NCBI GenBank assembly: GCA_021821235.1
Contig: JAKACS010000042.1
Location: forward strand, 1 to 11,515
From: Bacillota bacterium
Lineage (GTDB): Bacteria > Bacillota > Bacilli > Bacillales_B > DSM-18226
Length of the DNA: 11,515 nucleotides
Direction: 5' to 3'
In this document: piece by piece, positions 1 through 6,609 of the stretch
Numbering within the stretch: position 1 is the first letter of the stretch
Layout of the letters: every line of letters begins with the position of its first letter
The notes under the pieces: generated by a model
What the model was told of the DNA's origin: nothing
The model's database searches: none
The model's input: only the letters and a program-made list of their open reading frames with translations
Made by a program: the position numbers and the translations under genes

Positions 1-159
1 CCTCAAAAGAGAAAATGGAATACGGGTCTTGTAATAAGACGTTTGTATCTAATACGTAAATTTTACTCAATCTGACGCCTCCCGCTTCTCTTGATTTAGG
101 GTAAATATTTCTGAACCGACGCGTTAATGACTAAACCTTGGTAAAATATATGTTTGTCA

Positions 160-189
160 GAATAAAGATAGAAGAAATTCCGCACAATA
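160..189 (+). promoter_or_regulatory. Possible sigma-G-type promoter of ylaJ
   Basis: A GAATAA box at 160-165 and a CACAATA box at 183-189 are separated by 17 bases. This resembles the forespore sigma-G pattern (roughly G-AAT-A, 17-18 bases, CA-nn-TA), which would suit a spore lipoprotein gene. The match is partial and the -10 box is imperfect, so this is only a candidate. In the rest of bases 1-275 I see no gene or other element. Confidence 0.3.
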
Positions 190-275
190 TTTGTGAGATA
201 AAGAACAACTGGTCATTTTCGCTTTTTTAACGGCAAGCGTGACTTTGCACCAGTTTGAAACAGAGGTGGATTCGA

Positions 276-860
276 ATGAAAAAAACGTTCATCGCTCTTG
301 CTCTTATTTCCCTATTAGCAGCCTGCAACCAAACGAAAAATACCGGGCAAAGCAGTAATCCGCAATCAGTGAATGTCAAAAACAGTACGATTCAAGAAGT
401 GGACCGAAAAACTGGCCAAGAAATTTCAAAACACTTAGTTGAGCTGGCAAAAAGCGTCCCAAATGTTCATGATGCAACAGCAGTGGTTTTAGGAAAATAT
501 GCGATTGTCGGCATTGATGTCAATTCAAAAATCGATCGTTCTCAAGTTGGTACAATCAAATATTCAGTTGCAGAAAGTTTAAAAAAGGATCCTCATGGAG
601 CGAATGCCATTGTAGTGGCTGATCCTGATATGACTCAACGCTTAAGAGAAATCGGGACAGAAATAAAGAAAGGAAAGCCTGGACAGGGGATTATGAATGA
701 ACTTTCTGATATTGCAGGCCGAATAATGCCCGAAATACCAGGTGATTTGATCACACCCAATCCTAAGAGCGGAACGGAAGATCAGAAAAACAAACTATCG
801 CCGAACGAAAAGCAGAACTTGGAAAACAAACAAGAAAAGCAATCCAATTATCACAAGTAA
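276..860 (+). CDS. ylaJ: YhcN/YlaJ-family sporulation lipoprotein
   Basis: Predicted membrane-anchored lipoprotein of 194 residues from the forespore/spore inner membrane. Family members contribute modestly to spore germination or outgrowth; the mechanism is not established. The N terminus is a lipoprotein signal peptide: basic MKK, a hydrophobic core, then the lipobox LLAAC with the lipidated Cys at residue 17. The YhcN/YlaJ domain follows at about residues 35-145 (a VAxS-like segment with VxDATAVVLGKYAIVGIDV in its first half). The end is a charged, Lys/Gln/Asn-rich tail that is probably disordered. I chose the ATG at 276 because GAGGTGG at 263-269 lies 6 bases upstream and the signal peptide starts there; the in-frame TTG at 255 has neither. 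The gene converges on the PNPOx-like gene and shares its terminator. In B. subtilis ylaJ sits in the same neighbourhood as ylaI, ylaH and typA, which supports the name. Confidence 0.88.
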   Translation: MKKTFIALALISLLAACNQTKNTGQSSNPQSVNVKNSTIQEVDRKTGQEISKHLVELAKSVPNVHDATAVVLGKYAIVGIDVNSKIDRSQVGTIKYSVAESLKKDPHGANAIVVADPDMTQRLREIGTEIKKGKPGQGIMNELSDIAGRIMPEIPGDLITPNPKSGTEDQKNKLSPNEKQNLENKQEKQSNYHK

Positions 861-887
861 AAGCTTAGCCCTCAAGCGGCTAAGCTT
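861..887. terminator. Bidirectional hairpin terminator between ylaJ and the PNPOx-like gene
   Basis: A perfect 10-bp stem (861-870 AAGCTTAGCC with 878-887 GGCTAAGCTT) and a 7-base loop, flanked by A-runs on the left and T-runs on the right. It can end both convergent transcripts. The last codons and stop of the minus-strand gene lie inside the right arm of the stem. Confidence 0.9.
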
Positions 888-1335
888 TTTTCATTGCTTC
901 CATTACCTGGTTATCCAGTTTAGCAGCGGCAGCTTTATCGTATGTTTTGTCATACTGCGGGACAGCAACAATTTTTGAACCGTAAAACATCACGTCCCGC
1001 ACTTCATTGATTTTCAACTCCACGAGTGCAAGCTTCAACGGAACATCACTTAACCGTTCCTGTTTGATACCAGCCTCCCCTTGAATGGAATATGTAGATT
1101 CATTTGCAATTAGGTTAATAACAGCTAGTTGATTCTTTTTTAAATTTTGAATAATGCGTGAACGCTGATCGACTGCAAAATAAATTGTGCTTTCGTCTTT
1201 GGCAAGAACCCAGGAAATTGCACTTACATTCGGCCCTCCTGTTTCGAAATCGACGGTGGCAATCGTGACGAATCTCTCTTTCTGAAGCTCGTCAAATATC
1301 GGTTTAATTAATTTTTTTTCCACTTCATTTGCCAT
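880..1335 (-). CDS. ylaL: Pyridoxamine 5'-phosphate oxidase-like (split-barrel flavin-binding) protein, YlaL-like
   Basis: A 151-residue cytoplasmic protein with the look of the small FMN-binding split-barrel family related to PNPOx. The N-terminal half reads as beta strands: FVTIATVD at about 22-29, PNVSAISWVLAKD at about 35-47 and STIYFAVDQRSRIIQNLKKN at about 49-68, the usual pattern of a substrate/flavin pocket with an Arg-rich turn. Then comes AVINLIAN and a GEAG turn. No catalytic residues identify a substrate, so the reaction is unknown. The start ATG at 1335 is preceded by AAGGGG about 10 bases upstream. The symbol rests on family resemblance plus the yla neighbourhood, and is less certain than the fold. 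ylaK, expected near ylaJ/ylaL in B. subtilis, is not seen in the window. Confidence 0.7.
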   Translation of the reverse strand: MANEVEKKLIKPIFDELQKERFVTIATVDFETGGPNVSAISWVLAKDESTIYFAVDQRSRIIQNLKKNQLAVINLIANESTYSIQGEAGIKQERLSDVPLKLALVELKINEVRDVMFYGSKIVAVPQYDKTYDKAAAAKLDNQVMEAMKKA

Positions 1336-1490
1336 AATTCCAACCCCTTCTTTGGCTAATCCCTTATGCCGTGTGACACAGCTACCCTCATCTTACTACG
1401 ATCTTTTTTATTCAGCAAGCGAGGAAGGGGCAGCCTCCAATTCGAGTAAAATTTAAATAAACGGTTTGCTTATCCTGTCATTTACCGTCA

Positions 1491-1499
1491 TGATATACT
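1491..1499 (+). promoter_or_regulatory. Extended -10 promoter element of ylaI
   Basis: TGATATACT is a TGn-type extended -10 box (TATACT at 1494-1499), 38 bases before the ylaI start. No good -35 box sits at 17 bases: TTGCTT at 1466-1471 is too far. Extended -10 promoters can work with a weak -35. Confidence 0.5.
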
Positions 1500-1537
1500 A
1501 GTAGCAAGTTTAAAAGATACGAGTCGAGGTGTATGAA

Positions 1538-1738
1538 ATGCGAGTAAAATGTGTAATTTGTGATAGGATTGAAACAATAGATGATGAAACCTTGCAGGCA
1601 AAGCGGCTGCGAAACCGGCCCATCCACACGTACATGTGCAAGACCTGCAATAACCGGATTGCCAAAAAAACAAAGGAACGAATAGATTCAGGAAACTTTC
1701 GGCTGTACCGCCCCAGATCCGAAAGTGATGAATGGTAA
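1538..1738 (+). CDS. ylaI: YlaI, small zinc-ribbon protein (DUF2197)
   Basis: A 66-residue basic protein with two CxxC knuckles, C5-x-x-C8 and C34-x-x-C37, the expected ligands for one zinc ion. A helical, Arg/Lys-rich stretch with the family signature QAKRLRNRPIHTYMC lies between them. Members of DUF2197/YlaI are conserved in Bacillaceae but have no assigned function; a nucleic-acid or protein-binding role is only inferred from the zinc ribbon. The start at ATG 1538 is preferred over the GTG at 1529 because GAGGTG at 1526-1531 is then 6 bases upstream, and the protein begins with the conserved MRVKCVICD. It is a single-gene transcript facing the 97-aa gene, with which it shares a terminator. 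Confidence 0.88.
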   Translation: MRVKCVICDRIETIDDETLQAKRLRNRPIHTYMCKTCNNRIAKKTKERIDSGNFRLYRPRSESDEW

Positions 1739-1744
1739 CATAAA

Positions 1745-1774
1745 AAACCCCCTCAGGCACACATGAGGGGGTTT
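1745..1774. terminator. Bidirectional terminator between ylaI and the typA-ylaH operon
   Basis: A perfect 11-bp stem (1745-1755 AAACCCCCTCA with 1764-1774 TGAGGGGGTTT) and an 8-base loop, with A-rich and T-rich flanks. It serves ylaI on the plus strand and the 97-aa gene on the minus strand. Confidence 0.92.
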
Positions 1775-1778
1775 AAAT

Positions 1779-2072
1779 TTATTCTTCCACAGGATAATTT
1801 ACATATTTCTCCGGTTCAGAGTTGATCTGATTCAGCATTACCTCAATCAATTCAGCTGGAAACCGTGTTTTCTTGCTATCACTTTTTTGAGTATAGGAAA
1901 CATAATACATGATCTCATCCTTTGTTACTTCAATATTGGACAGGTCATGGTCGTCATAAAGCATCCCTTCGAAAAGGTCTTTTGTTTCCTTGGCAGCAAT
2001 GTCATCCGGGCGGGCATCACTTACAATCTTTATTGTGAGCCAGTTATAAAGAGCATCTTGTACAGATTGCAC
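1779..2072 (-). CDS. Hypothetical 97-residue protein in the typA-ylaH operon
   Basis: I do not recognise the family. The protein is acidic and soluble, with no signal peptide or membrane segment. Visible parts are an N-terminal amphipathic helix (VQDALYNWLTIKIVSDARP), a DDIAAKET helix, a strand-rich middle with the pattern EIMYYVSYTQ, and a C-terminal helix ending in an acidic tail. The start is GTG at 2072, supported by a strong AAAAGGAGGG site centred about 10 bases upstream. That ribosome site overlaps the last codons of ylaH, so the two genes are translationally close-packed. As the last gene of the minus-strand operon it ends 5 bases before the shared terminator. Its position next to ylaH and typA suggests co-expression, not a defined role. 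Confidence 0.75.
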   Translation of the reverse strand: MQSVQDALYNWLTIKIVSDARPDDIAAKETKDLFEGMLYDDHDLSNIEVTKDEIMYYVSYTQKSDSKKTRFPAELIEVMLNQINSEPEKYVNYPVEE

Positions 2073-2396
2073 CTAAATTCCCTCCTTTTCGGCTTCTGTT
2101 TGCTGTTTCTTCGCCTGATACAAACGAATTTTATAGATAATTAGAACGAGCACAGCCACAACAAGGCCTTCGGCAACCGGTAAAAAAACACCGAGAAAAG
2201 TTAAGATGGTACAGCCGATGGCCAGAAAAAAGTAGACTATCGCTGACTTCCCCAATGGTAACTTTTTCGCAAACCCCAGTTTATAAACAATTATTGAAAG
2301 AACAACAATGGTTGCATATAGAAGCCACATGCCAGCCTTAGGCTGTTCATTGACTTTATACAGTGCAGCAAAAAATGAAAGACGTTCACTTACCAT
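2073..2396 (-). CDS. ylaH: YlaH-like small integral membrane protein
   Basis: A 107-residue membrane protein. Three hydrophobic segments are visible: about residues 23-43 ([20 protein letters not shown]), about 53-72 ([20 protein letters not shown]) and about 75-90 ([17 protein letters not shown]). It ends with a basic, Gln/Lys/Glu-rich cytoplasmic tail. The motif [20 protein letters not shown] before the first segment matches the YlaH family of Bacillaceae; no biochemical function is known. The ATG at 2396 follows a GGGGGGAAC ribosome site about 7-10 bases upstream. It lies 112 bases downstream of typA on the same strand with no convincing terminator between, so read-through from typA is likely. 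Confidence 0.85.
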   Translation of the reverse strand: MVSERLSFFAALYKVNEQPKAGMWLLYATIVVLSIIVYKLGFAKKLPLGKSAIVYFFLAIGCTILTFLGVFLPVAEGLVVAVLVLIIYKIRLYQAKKQQTEAEKEGI

Positions 2397-2508
2397 ACTT
2401 TAGTTCCCCCCAAAGAATTAAAGCGGCTTGCGCCGATGAGAAAGAAGCATTTTTTGCATCATCCTGCTGCTCATATTTCCACTGATGGTAAAGCAATAAG
2501 CATATTGG

Positions 2509-4347
2509 TTAGCTTAATTCCGCATATTTTTTCTTTCGAGCCACTTTTTCCCGTTCGCTTTTATCAAGAATTTTTTTACGGAGACGTACCGATTCAGGCG
2601 TAACCTCACAGTACTCATCATCATTCAAATATTCCAGTGACTCTTCCAATGTCATGATTCGCGGCTTTTTAATAACAGCGGTCTGGTCTTTTGTTGCCGA
2701 GCGGACGTTTGTCGCCTGTTTGACTTTTGTAATATTGACAGCAAGATCATTTTCACGGGTATGCTCTCCAACAATCATGCCTTCATAAATTTCTGTTCCC
2801 GGTTCAACAAAAATGGTACCGCGGTCTTCTACTTGCATAATTCCATACGTTGAAGCTTTCCCTGTTTCCATCGAGACAAGAACCCCTTGGCGCCTTCCGC
2901 CCACTTGTCCTTGCAACATTGGCTGATAACTGTCATACGTATGGTTAATAATCCCATATCCACGCGTTAGTGTCATAAATTCGGTTGTATAGCCAATCAA
3001 GCCGCGAGCCGGGACATTAAAGGTCAGCCGAACTTGACCTGAACCATTGTTGATCATATCAAGAAGTTCGCCTTTGCGTGCGCCAATCGATTCCATAATT
3101 GCACCCGTATGTTCCTCAGGAACATCAATCTGAACCCGCTCAACAGGTTCACAGCGTACGCCGTCAATCTCTTTTACAATTACCTCGGGCTTGGATACTT
3201 GCAATTCAAAGCCTTCGCGGCGCATATTTTCAATTAAAATCGATAAATGAAGCTCGCCGCGGCCGGATACAACCCATTCATCCGGCGAATCTGTATTTTC
3301 AACCCGCAAGCTGACATCAGTATGCAATTGCGCCCGCAGTCTTTCTTCAATTTTTCTCGCCGTTAAATATTTGCCCTCTCTGCCGGCGAAAGGACTGTTA
3401 TTTACCAGGAAGGTCATTTGCAGCGTTGGCTCATCAATTCGTAAAACCGGCAATGCTTCTTGATGTTCGATTGGGCAAACCGTTTCGCCAACATTAATAT
3501 CTTCCATCCCAGAGACAGCGATTAAATCACCCGCATACGCCTCATTGACTTCTTCGCGTTTCAAGCCAAAGAAGCCGAAGATTTTCGTAACGCGAAATGA
3601 CTTAACTGTTCCATCAAGCTTCATAAGAGCAACCTGCTGGCCAACCTTCATCGAACCGCGAAACACACGGCCAATCCCAATTCTGCCGACATAGTCGTTG
3701 TAATCAAGAAGTGCGACTTGAAATTGCAGCGGCTCTTCGCGATTATCAACTGGTGCCGGAATATAGTCAATGATGGCCTCATACAAAGACTGCATGTTTT
3801 CTTCTTGGTGATCCGGATCCATGCTGGCTGTTCCATTAATTGCCGAAGCATAGACAACCGGGAATTCCAGCTGGTCTTCATTTGCACCAAGTTCAATAAA
3901 TAAGTCGAGAACCTCGTCCACGACTTCTGCCGGACGGGCAAAATCACGGTCAATCTTGTTAACGACGACAATTGGCGTTAAATTTTGTTCCAAAGCTTTC
4001 TTTAAAACAAACCGAGTTTGCGGCATGCAGCCTTCATACGCATCTACCACAAGCAATACACCATCAACCATTTTCATGATCCGTTCGACTTCTCCACCAA
4101 AATCGGCGTGTCCAGGTGTGTCGAGAATATTGATTCTTTTATTTTTGTATTGTATTGCTGTATTTTTTGCCAAAATGGTAATACCGCGTTCTCTTTCCAA
4201 ATCATTTGAATCCATTGCACGTTCTTCGATGTGTTCATTAGAGCGAAAGATCCCAGACTGTTTTAACAATTGGTCAACCAAAGTCGTTTTGCCATGGTCA
4301 ACGTGGGCAATGATCGCTATATTGCGGATATCTTCTCTATACTTCAA
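2509..4347 (-). CDS. typA: Translational GTPase TypA/BipA
   Basis: A 612-residue ribosome-associated GTPase of the EF-G/LepA superfamily, involved in 50S assembly and stress or low-temperature growth. Seen in the sequence: G1 AHVDHGKTT (14-22), switch I RGITI with Thr57, G3 DTPGH (76-80), G4 NKID (130-133) and G5 SA (168-169). These are followed by a beta-barrel domain II, EF-G-like domains III and V (GRGELHLSILIENMRREG and ARGLIGYTTEFMTLT regions), and the BipA-specific C-terminal domain (TVRSATKD-like ANVRSATKDQ, then LEESLEYLNDDEYCEVTPES and a basic end). The length equals the usual bacterial TypA, and all nucleotide-binding motifs are intact. Translation probably starts at TTG 4347, since AGGAG lies 9 bases upstream and the next residues match the family. 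It is the first gene of a minus-strand operon with ylaH and the 97-aa gene. Confidence 0.97.
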   Translation of the reverse strand: MKYREDIRNIAIIAHVDHGKTTLVDQLLKQSGIFRSNEHIEERAMDSNDLERERGITILAKNTAIQYKNKRINILDTPGHADFGGEVERIMKMVDGVLLVVDAYEGCMPQTRFVLKKALEQNLTPIVVVNKIDRDFARPAEVVDEVLDLFIELGANEDQLEFPVVYASAINGTASMDPDHQEENMQSLYEAIIDYIPAPVDNREEPLQFQVALLDYNDYVGRIGIGRVFRGSMKVGQQVALMKLDGTVKSFRVTKIFGFFGLKREEVNEAYAGDLIAVSGMEDINVGETVCPIEHQEALPVLRIDEPTLQMTFLVNNSPFAGREGKYLTARKIEERLRAQLHTDVSLRVENTDSPDEWVVSGRGELHLSILIENMRREGFELQVSKPEVIVKEIDGVRCEPVERVQIDVPEEHTGAIMESIGARKGELLDMINNGSGQVRLTFNVPARGLIGYTTEFMTLTRGYGIINHTYDSYQPMLQGQVGGRRQGVLVSMETGKASTYGIMQVEDRGTIFVEPGTEIYEGMIVGEHTRENDLAVNITKVKQATNVRSATKDQTAVIKKPRIMTLEESLEYLNDDEYCEVTPESVRLRKKILDKSEREKVARKKKYAELS

Positions 4348-4415
4348 AAAATGTCACTCCTACCTTTATTCATAAAAATTCATGCGATTTTTAGTTTTTC
4401 ATTCACAACTCAAAC

Positions 4416-4424
4416 ATTATACCA
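4416..4424 (-). promoter_or_regulatory. Extended -10 promoter of the typA operon
   Basis: On the minus strand TGGTATAAT is a perfect TATAAT with the extended TGn motif, about 70 bases upstream of the typA start. The -35 region is poor (TTTAGG-like). This is consistent with a housekeeping sigma-A extended -10 promoter. Confidence 0.6.
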
Positions 4425-4548
4425 CATTTATTGTAGAAACCTAAAAGCATTTTATTGTACAATGTTTAGTATAAGGAATCAAGGCTCTTTACGGAAGAAA
4501 AAATGAACAATTAAAAACTTTTGCAAGCGTTGACAAGGGGGAATGAAA

Positions 4549-4734
4549 GTGAAGCAGATCAAATGGATTTTTCTTGTTTATTCGATCCTATCAGCAACAA
4601 GTATTATCGGGATTGGTATTGCGATTGCTGAACAAAGCATCATCGGGACACTCAGCAGTATTGCCGCTTGGGTATTGATTATGGGACTCGGCTTTAAAAC
4701 AAAGCGGAAAATGCGCGAAAACGGTACAATATAA
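4549..4734 (+). CDS. ylaF: YlaF-like small membrane protein (DUF5325)
   Basis: A 61-residue hydrophobic protein with two transmembrane segments, about residues 5-26 (WIFLVYSILSATSIIGIGIAIA) and about 31-48 (IIGTLSSIAAWVLIMGLG). A basic tail KTKRKMREN follows, so both ends are probably cytoplasmic. It matches the YlaF/DUF5325 family, encoded divergently from typA in Bacillus; its function is unknown. The ribosome site AAGGGGGA (4535-4542) decides the start: it abuts the ATG at 4543, too close for initiation, but sits 6 bases from the GTG at 4549. If the ATG were used, the protein would be two residues longer. Between typA and this gene (4348-4548) I see the typA promoter but no convincing promoter for ylaF. 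Confidence 0.8.
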   Translation: MKQIKWIFLVYSILSATSIIGIGIAIAEQSIIGTLSSIAAWVLIMGLGFKTKRKMRENGTI

Positions 4735-4740
4735 AGGAAC

Positions 4741-4770
4741 AGAGAGCTTGGGCACACGACCCAGCTCTCT
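4741..4770. terminator. Bidirectional terminator between ylaF and the yktC-like gene
   Basis: An inverted repeat AGAGAGCTtGGG (4741-4752) with CCCAGCTCTCT (4760-4770), with one bulged T and a 7-base loop. It is followed by ATTTTAT on the plus strand and lies between two convergent genes. Confidence 0.85.
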
Positions 4771-4783
4771 ATTTTATAAAAAC

Positions 4784-5581
4784 TTACCATTTCCCCTCTT
4801 TTAGGTATCTTTTTAAAATTGTTTCGTGAAGTCCGGGTTTTGCGGCAAAAACAGAATCCTTTGAAAGAAAATCCAATTCCCCCCCTCTTAAATTAGTCAC
4901 AATCCCTCCCAGTTCCTCCACAATCAAAGCCCCACCGGCATAATCCCATGGCGCAAGCCTTAGGGAAATATAAGCATCAACCCGGCCGGTTGCAACATAA
5001 ATCAATTCGAGCGCCGCTGTTCCATACGACCTTGTTCCTCTAGCGTCCCTCACAAGCGGAATAATCAAATTATGGTCAATTCGCTTATTTTCAACAACCC
5101 ATGTGGCATTTAGAGCAATGATTGCCTCTTCCACCTTCGCCTCCTTCAGCATTGGCAAGCGTTTGCCATTCAAAAAGGCGCCCCTGCCCTTTATCGCATG
5201 GTACAGTTCATGATGAACAATATCATACACATAGCCGATTTTTCCGATTCCATCTTCATATATTCCAAGGGAAATCGCAAAATTGCGTTGCTGATGAATA
5301 AAGTTCATTGTCCCATCAATCGGATCGAGCATCCAGACAATCCCTTCCTGCGTCTTGATCACATCTCCGTATCCTTCCTCGCCTAAAATTCGATGATCCG
5401 GATACATTTTTTTGATTTTTCCGATAAAAAACTGCTCAATTTCTTTGTCCATGTTAGTTACCAAATCATTTGGATTCGATTTTGTTTGCACATTTAACGT
5501 TTTGTCAAAAGAAGAGCGAATTCGTTTCCCTGCTTCTTCAATCCATTGTTTTGCATGGCGGTCAATCGTTTCCCAATCCAT
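4784..5581 (-). CDS. yktC: Inositol monophosphatase family protein (YktC-like)
   Basis: A 265-residue Mg2+-dependent phosphatase of the inositol-monophosphatase/SuhB family, which hydrolyses myo-inositol phosphates and related sugar phosphates in the cytoplasm. Seen: the metal-binding GEE at 67-69, the signature WMLDPIDGTMNF at 83-94 (D86, D89, T91), the NDLVTNMDKEIE motif near 38-49, and the second signature WDYAGGALIVEELGG from 212 with the metal ligand D213. All active-site residues expected for the family are present, and the length is normal (about 260-270). The ATG at 5581 is preceded by GGGAGGGTG about 9 bases upstream. In B. subtilis yktC lies beside ykzI and yktB, as here, which supports the symbol. 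The natural substrate is not defined by sequence; a bisphosphate such as PAP, or NADP, cannot be excluded. Confidence 0.9.
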   Translation of the reverse strand: MDWETIDRHAKQWIEEAGKRIRSSFDKTLNVQTKSNPNDLVTNMDKEIEQFFIGKIKKMYPDHRILGEEGYGDVIKTQEGIVWMLDPIDGTMNFIHQQRNFAISLGIYEDGIGKIGYVYDIVHHELYHAIKGRGAFLNGKRLPMLKEAKVEEAIIALNATWVVENKRIDHNLIIPLVRDARGTRSYGTAALELIYVATGRVDAYISLRLAPWDYAGGALIVEELGGIVTNLRGGELDFLSKDSVFAAKPGLHETILKRYLKEGKW

Positions 5582-5610
5582 CTAACACCCTCCCGTAAAC
5601 CATTCATCGA

Positions 5611-5638
5611 ATTATATGTGTATACCGAATACCAGCAA
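5611..5638 (-). promoter_or_regulatory. Candidate sigma-A promoter of the yktC-like gene
   Basis: On the minus strand TTGCTG (5633-5638), a 16-base spacer and TATAAT (5611-5616) lie about 30 bases before the start codon. The -10 box is perfect; the -35 box matches four of six positions. Confidence 0.55.
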
Positions 5639-5728
5639 ATAAAAAAAGTGATATTCTAAGCTTAGTAAAAAATGCTGATATCATCAACTTTTAGCTTACC
5701 CCTGCTGAACGATTTTACCTGAAATAAT

Positions 5729-5762
5729 AAACGAACCCCTTTTTCTCAATAGGAGTTCGTTT
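5729..5762 (-). terminator. Hairpin terminator downstream of the ykzI-like gene
   Basis: Inverted repeat AAACGAAC/GTTCGTTT (5729-5736 with 5755-5762), extended by CCT/AGG pairs. On the minus strand the stem is followed by ATTATTTC, a weak T-rich tail. It lies 77 bases downstream of the ykzI-like stop and separates it from the yktC promoter. Confidence 0.6.
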
Positions 5763-5838
5763 CAAGTCGAATGATATTGAATTCGAATTTGCTTCATTCT
5801 TCAGCTCTTCCCCTTACGTGAAACTCGCACGATCTTAT

Positions 5839-6036
5839 CTAAAGAGCTTTTAAGCGCAGCAGTTCTTGACGGATTCTTTCCAAATTTTGTTTGCATTCCT
5901 TCATTTTTTCATTATTTTTTTCCGTCATCGCCTCAAATAATGTCGCCAATTCATAATCCATTTCCAGCCTCAACACGGCGGTTCTTTCCTTTTCAGTTGT
6001 CTTTCTTCGAGAAGCAGTATTCATGACTTGTCTCAT
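5839..6036 (-). CDS. ykzI: Small coiled-coil protein, probably YkzI
   Basis: A 65-residue, charged, all-helical protein. After a basic start (MRQVMNTASRRKTTEKE), residues 20-63 form one long amphipathic helix with heptad-like Leu/Met spacing, ending LERIRQELLRLKAL, consistent with a short coiled coil or helical hairpin. No domain with known function is visible. The name is given mainly for position: B. subtilis has the small gene ykzI between yktB and yktC. I cannot confirm homology by eye, so the symbol is tentative. The ATG at 6036 is supported by GGGAGTG about 10 bases upstream; a second Met at residue 5 is possible. It is divergent from yktB. Confidence 0.65.
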   Translation of the reverse strand: MRQVMNTASRRKTTEKERTAVLRLEMDYELATLFEAMTEKNNEKMKECKQNLERIRQELLRLKAL

Positions 6037-6087
6037 AAGGATTAGACACTCCCTTCAAAGCAATCTGGTTTTTCGAATATTTTTACT

Positions 6088-6093
6088 ATTATA
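6088..6093 (-). promoter_or_regulatory. Candidate -10 box of the ykzI-like gene
   Basis: A perfect minus-strand TATAAT about 52 bases before the start. TTGCAA is the nearest -35-like hexamer but is 20 bases away, which is too long, so this is weak. The rest of the 266-base divergent region 6037-6302 must also hold the host yktB promoter. TATGCTAAAAT at 6181-6191 is the best -10-like sequence there, without a clear -35. Confidence 0.35.
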
Positions 6094-6302
6094 GTATGAG
6101 CAGCATTCGAATGTTGCAACAAATTTGTGCGAATACCTATATACGGCTGTAAAGCGCGATATTTTCCGTTCAATGGCTGCTATGCTAAAATAATGTACAA
6201 GAATAGGCAGGTCATTTGTGCTCCGCTGCTAGATGATTCATTGCTTTTTTTACCCGAAAAAGCTTTAGCTAAACTTACAATATAGAGAAAGGGCGGTTTA
6301 CA

Positions 6303-6536
6303 TTGGAGTTTAAAGGATTTACAAAAAAAGATTTTGATACCTTTCAAATCCCTGGGTTGGAGGAACGGATGGAAGCCATCCGTGAAAGAATCCAGCCAAA
6401 ATTTCATGCAATTGGTCAAGTGCTGACAAACGATCTATCCGTACGAACCGGAAATGAAATGTTTTTACATATTGCCAAGCATGCAAGAAGGACAGTCAAC
6501 CCGCCGAAGGATACGTGGATTGTTCGCAAAGTATGA
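6303..6536 (+). pseudogene. yktB: yktB (DUF1054), 5' fragment interrupted by the prophage
   Basis: Residues 1-72 are the N terminus of the DUF1054/YktB family (MEFKGFTKKDFDTF... HAKHARRTV-type motif IAKHARRTVNPPKDTW). YktB is a cytoplasmic protein of about 210 residues with unknown function. After Trp72 the frame enters phage DNA, adds five foreign residues (IVRKV) and stops at 6534-6536. The start is TTG at 6303 with AAAGGGCGG a few bases upstream. The missing 3' part reappears in the correct frame at 11422 onwards. The fragment is 54/72 identical to the phage-borne copy that starts at 6610 (counted by eye). A 77-residue stub of a globular domain is unlikely to fold. Confidence 0.93.
6512..6518 (+). 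other. attL core of the prophage in yktB
   Basis: TACGTGG at the left boundary matches TACATGG at 11421-11427 with one mismatch. Left of it the sequence is host yktB codons; right of it the frame breaks. The element arm to the right (ATTGTTCGCAAAG) is complementary in inverted order to the arm left of attR (TGTGAACAA), as expected for two halves of one phage attP. Confidence 0.8.
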
Positions 6537-6609
6537 TTGATTAAAAGCCCGCCGTTGCTATCTTTTACCCCATTATAAAACGAATAAACTTGAAGAAGGA
6601 GTACAAAAA

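Noticed and set aside
1488..1760. Minus-strand 90-codon frame across ylaI
   Set aside because: It is the antisense of ylaI, whose zinc-ribbon cysteines, start site and terminator are convincing.
3648..4375. Several open frames on both strands inside typA
   Set aside because: They are other-frame readings of the typA coding sequence, which has all GTPase motifs in its own frame.
6180..6419. Minus-strand 79-codon frame overlapping the yktB start
   Set aside because: It is antisense to the DUF1054 N terminus and has no good ribosome site.
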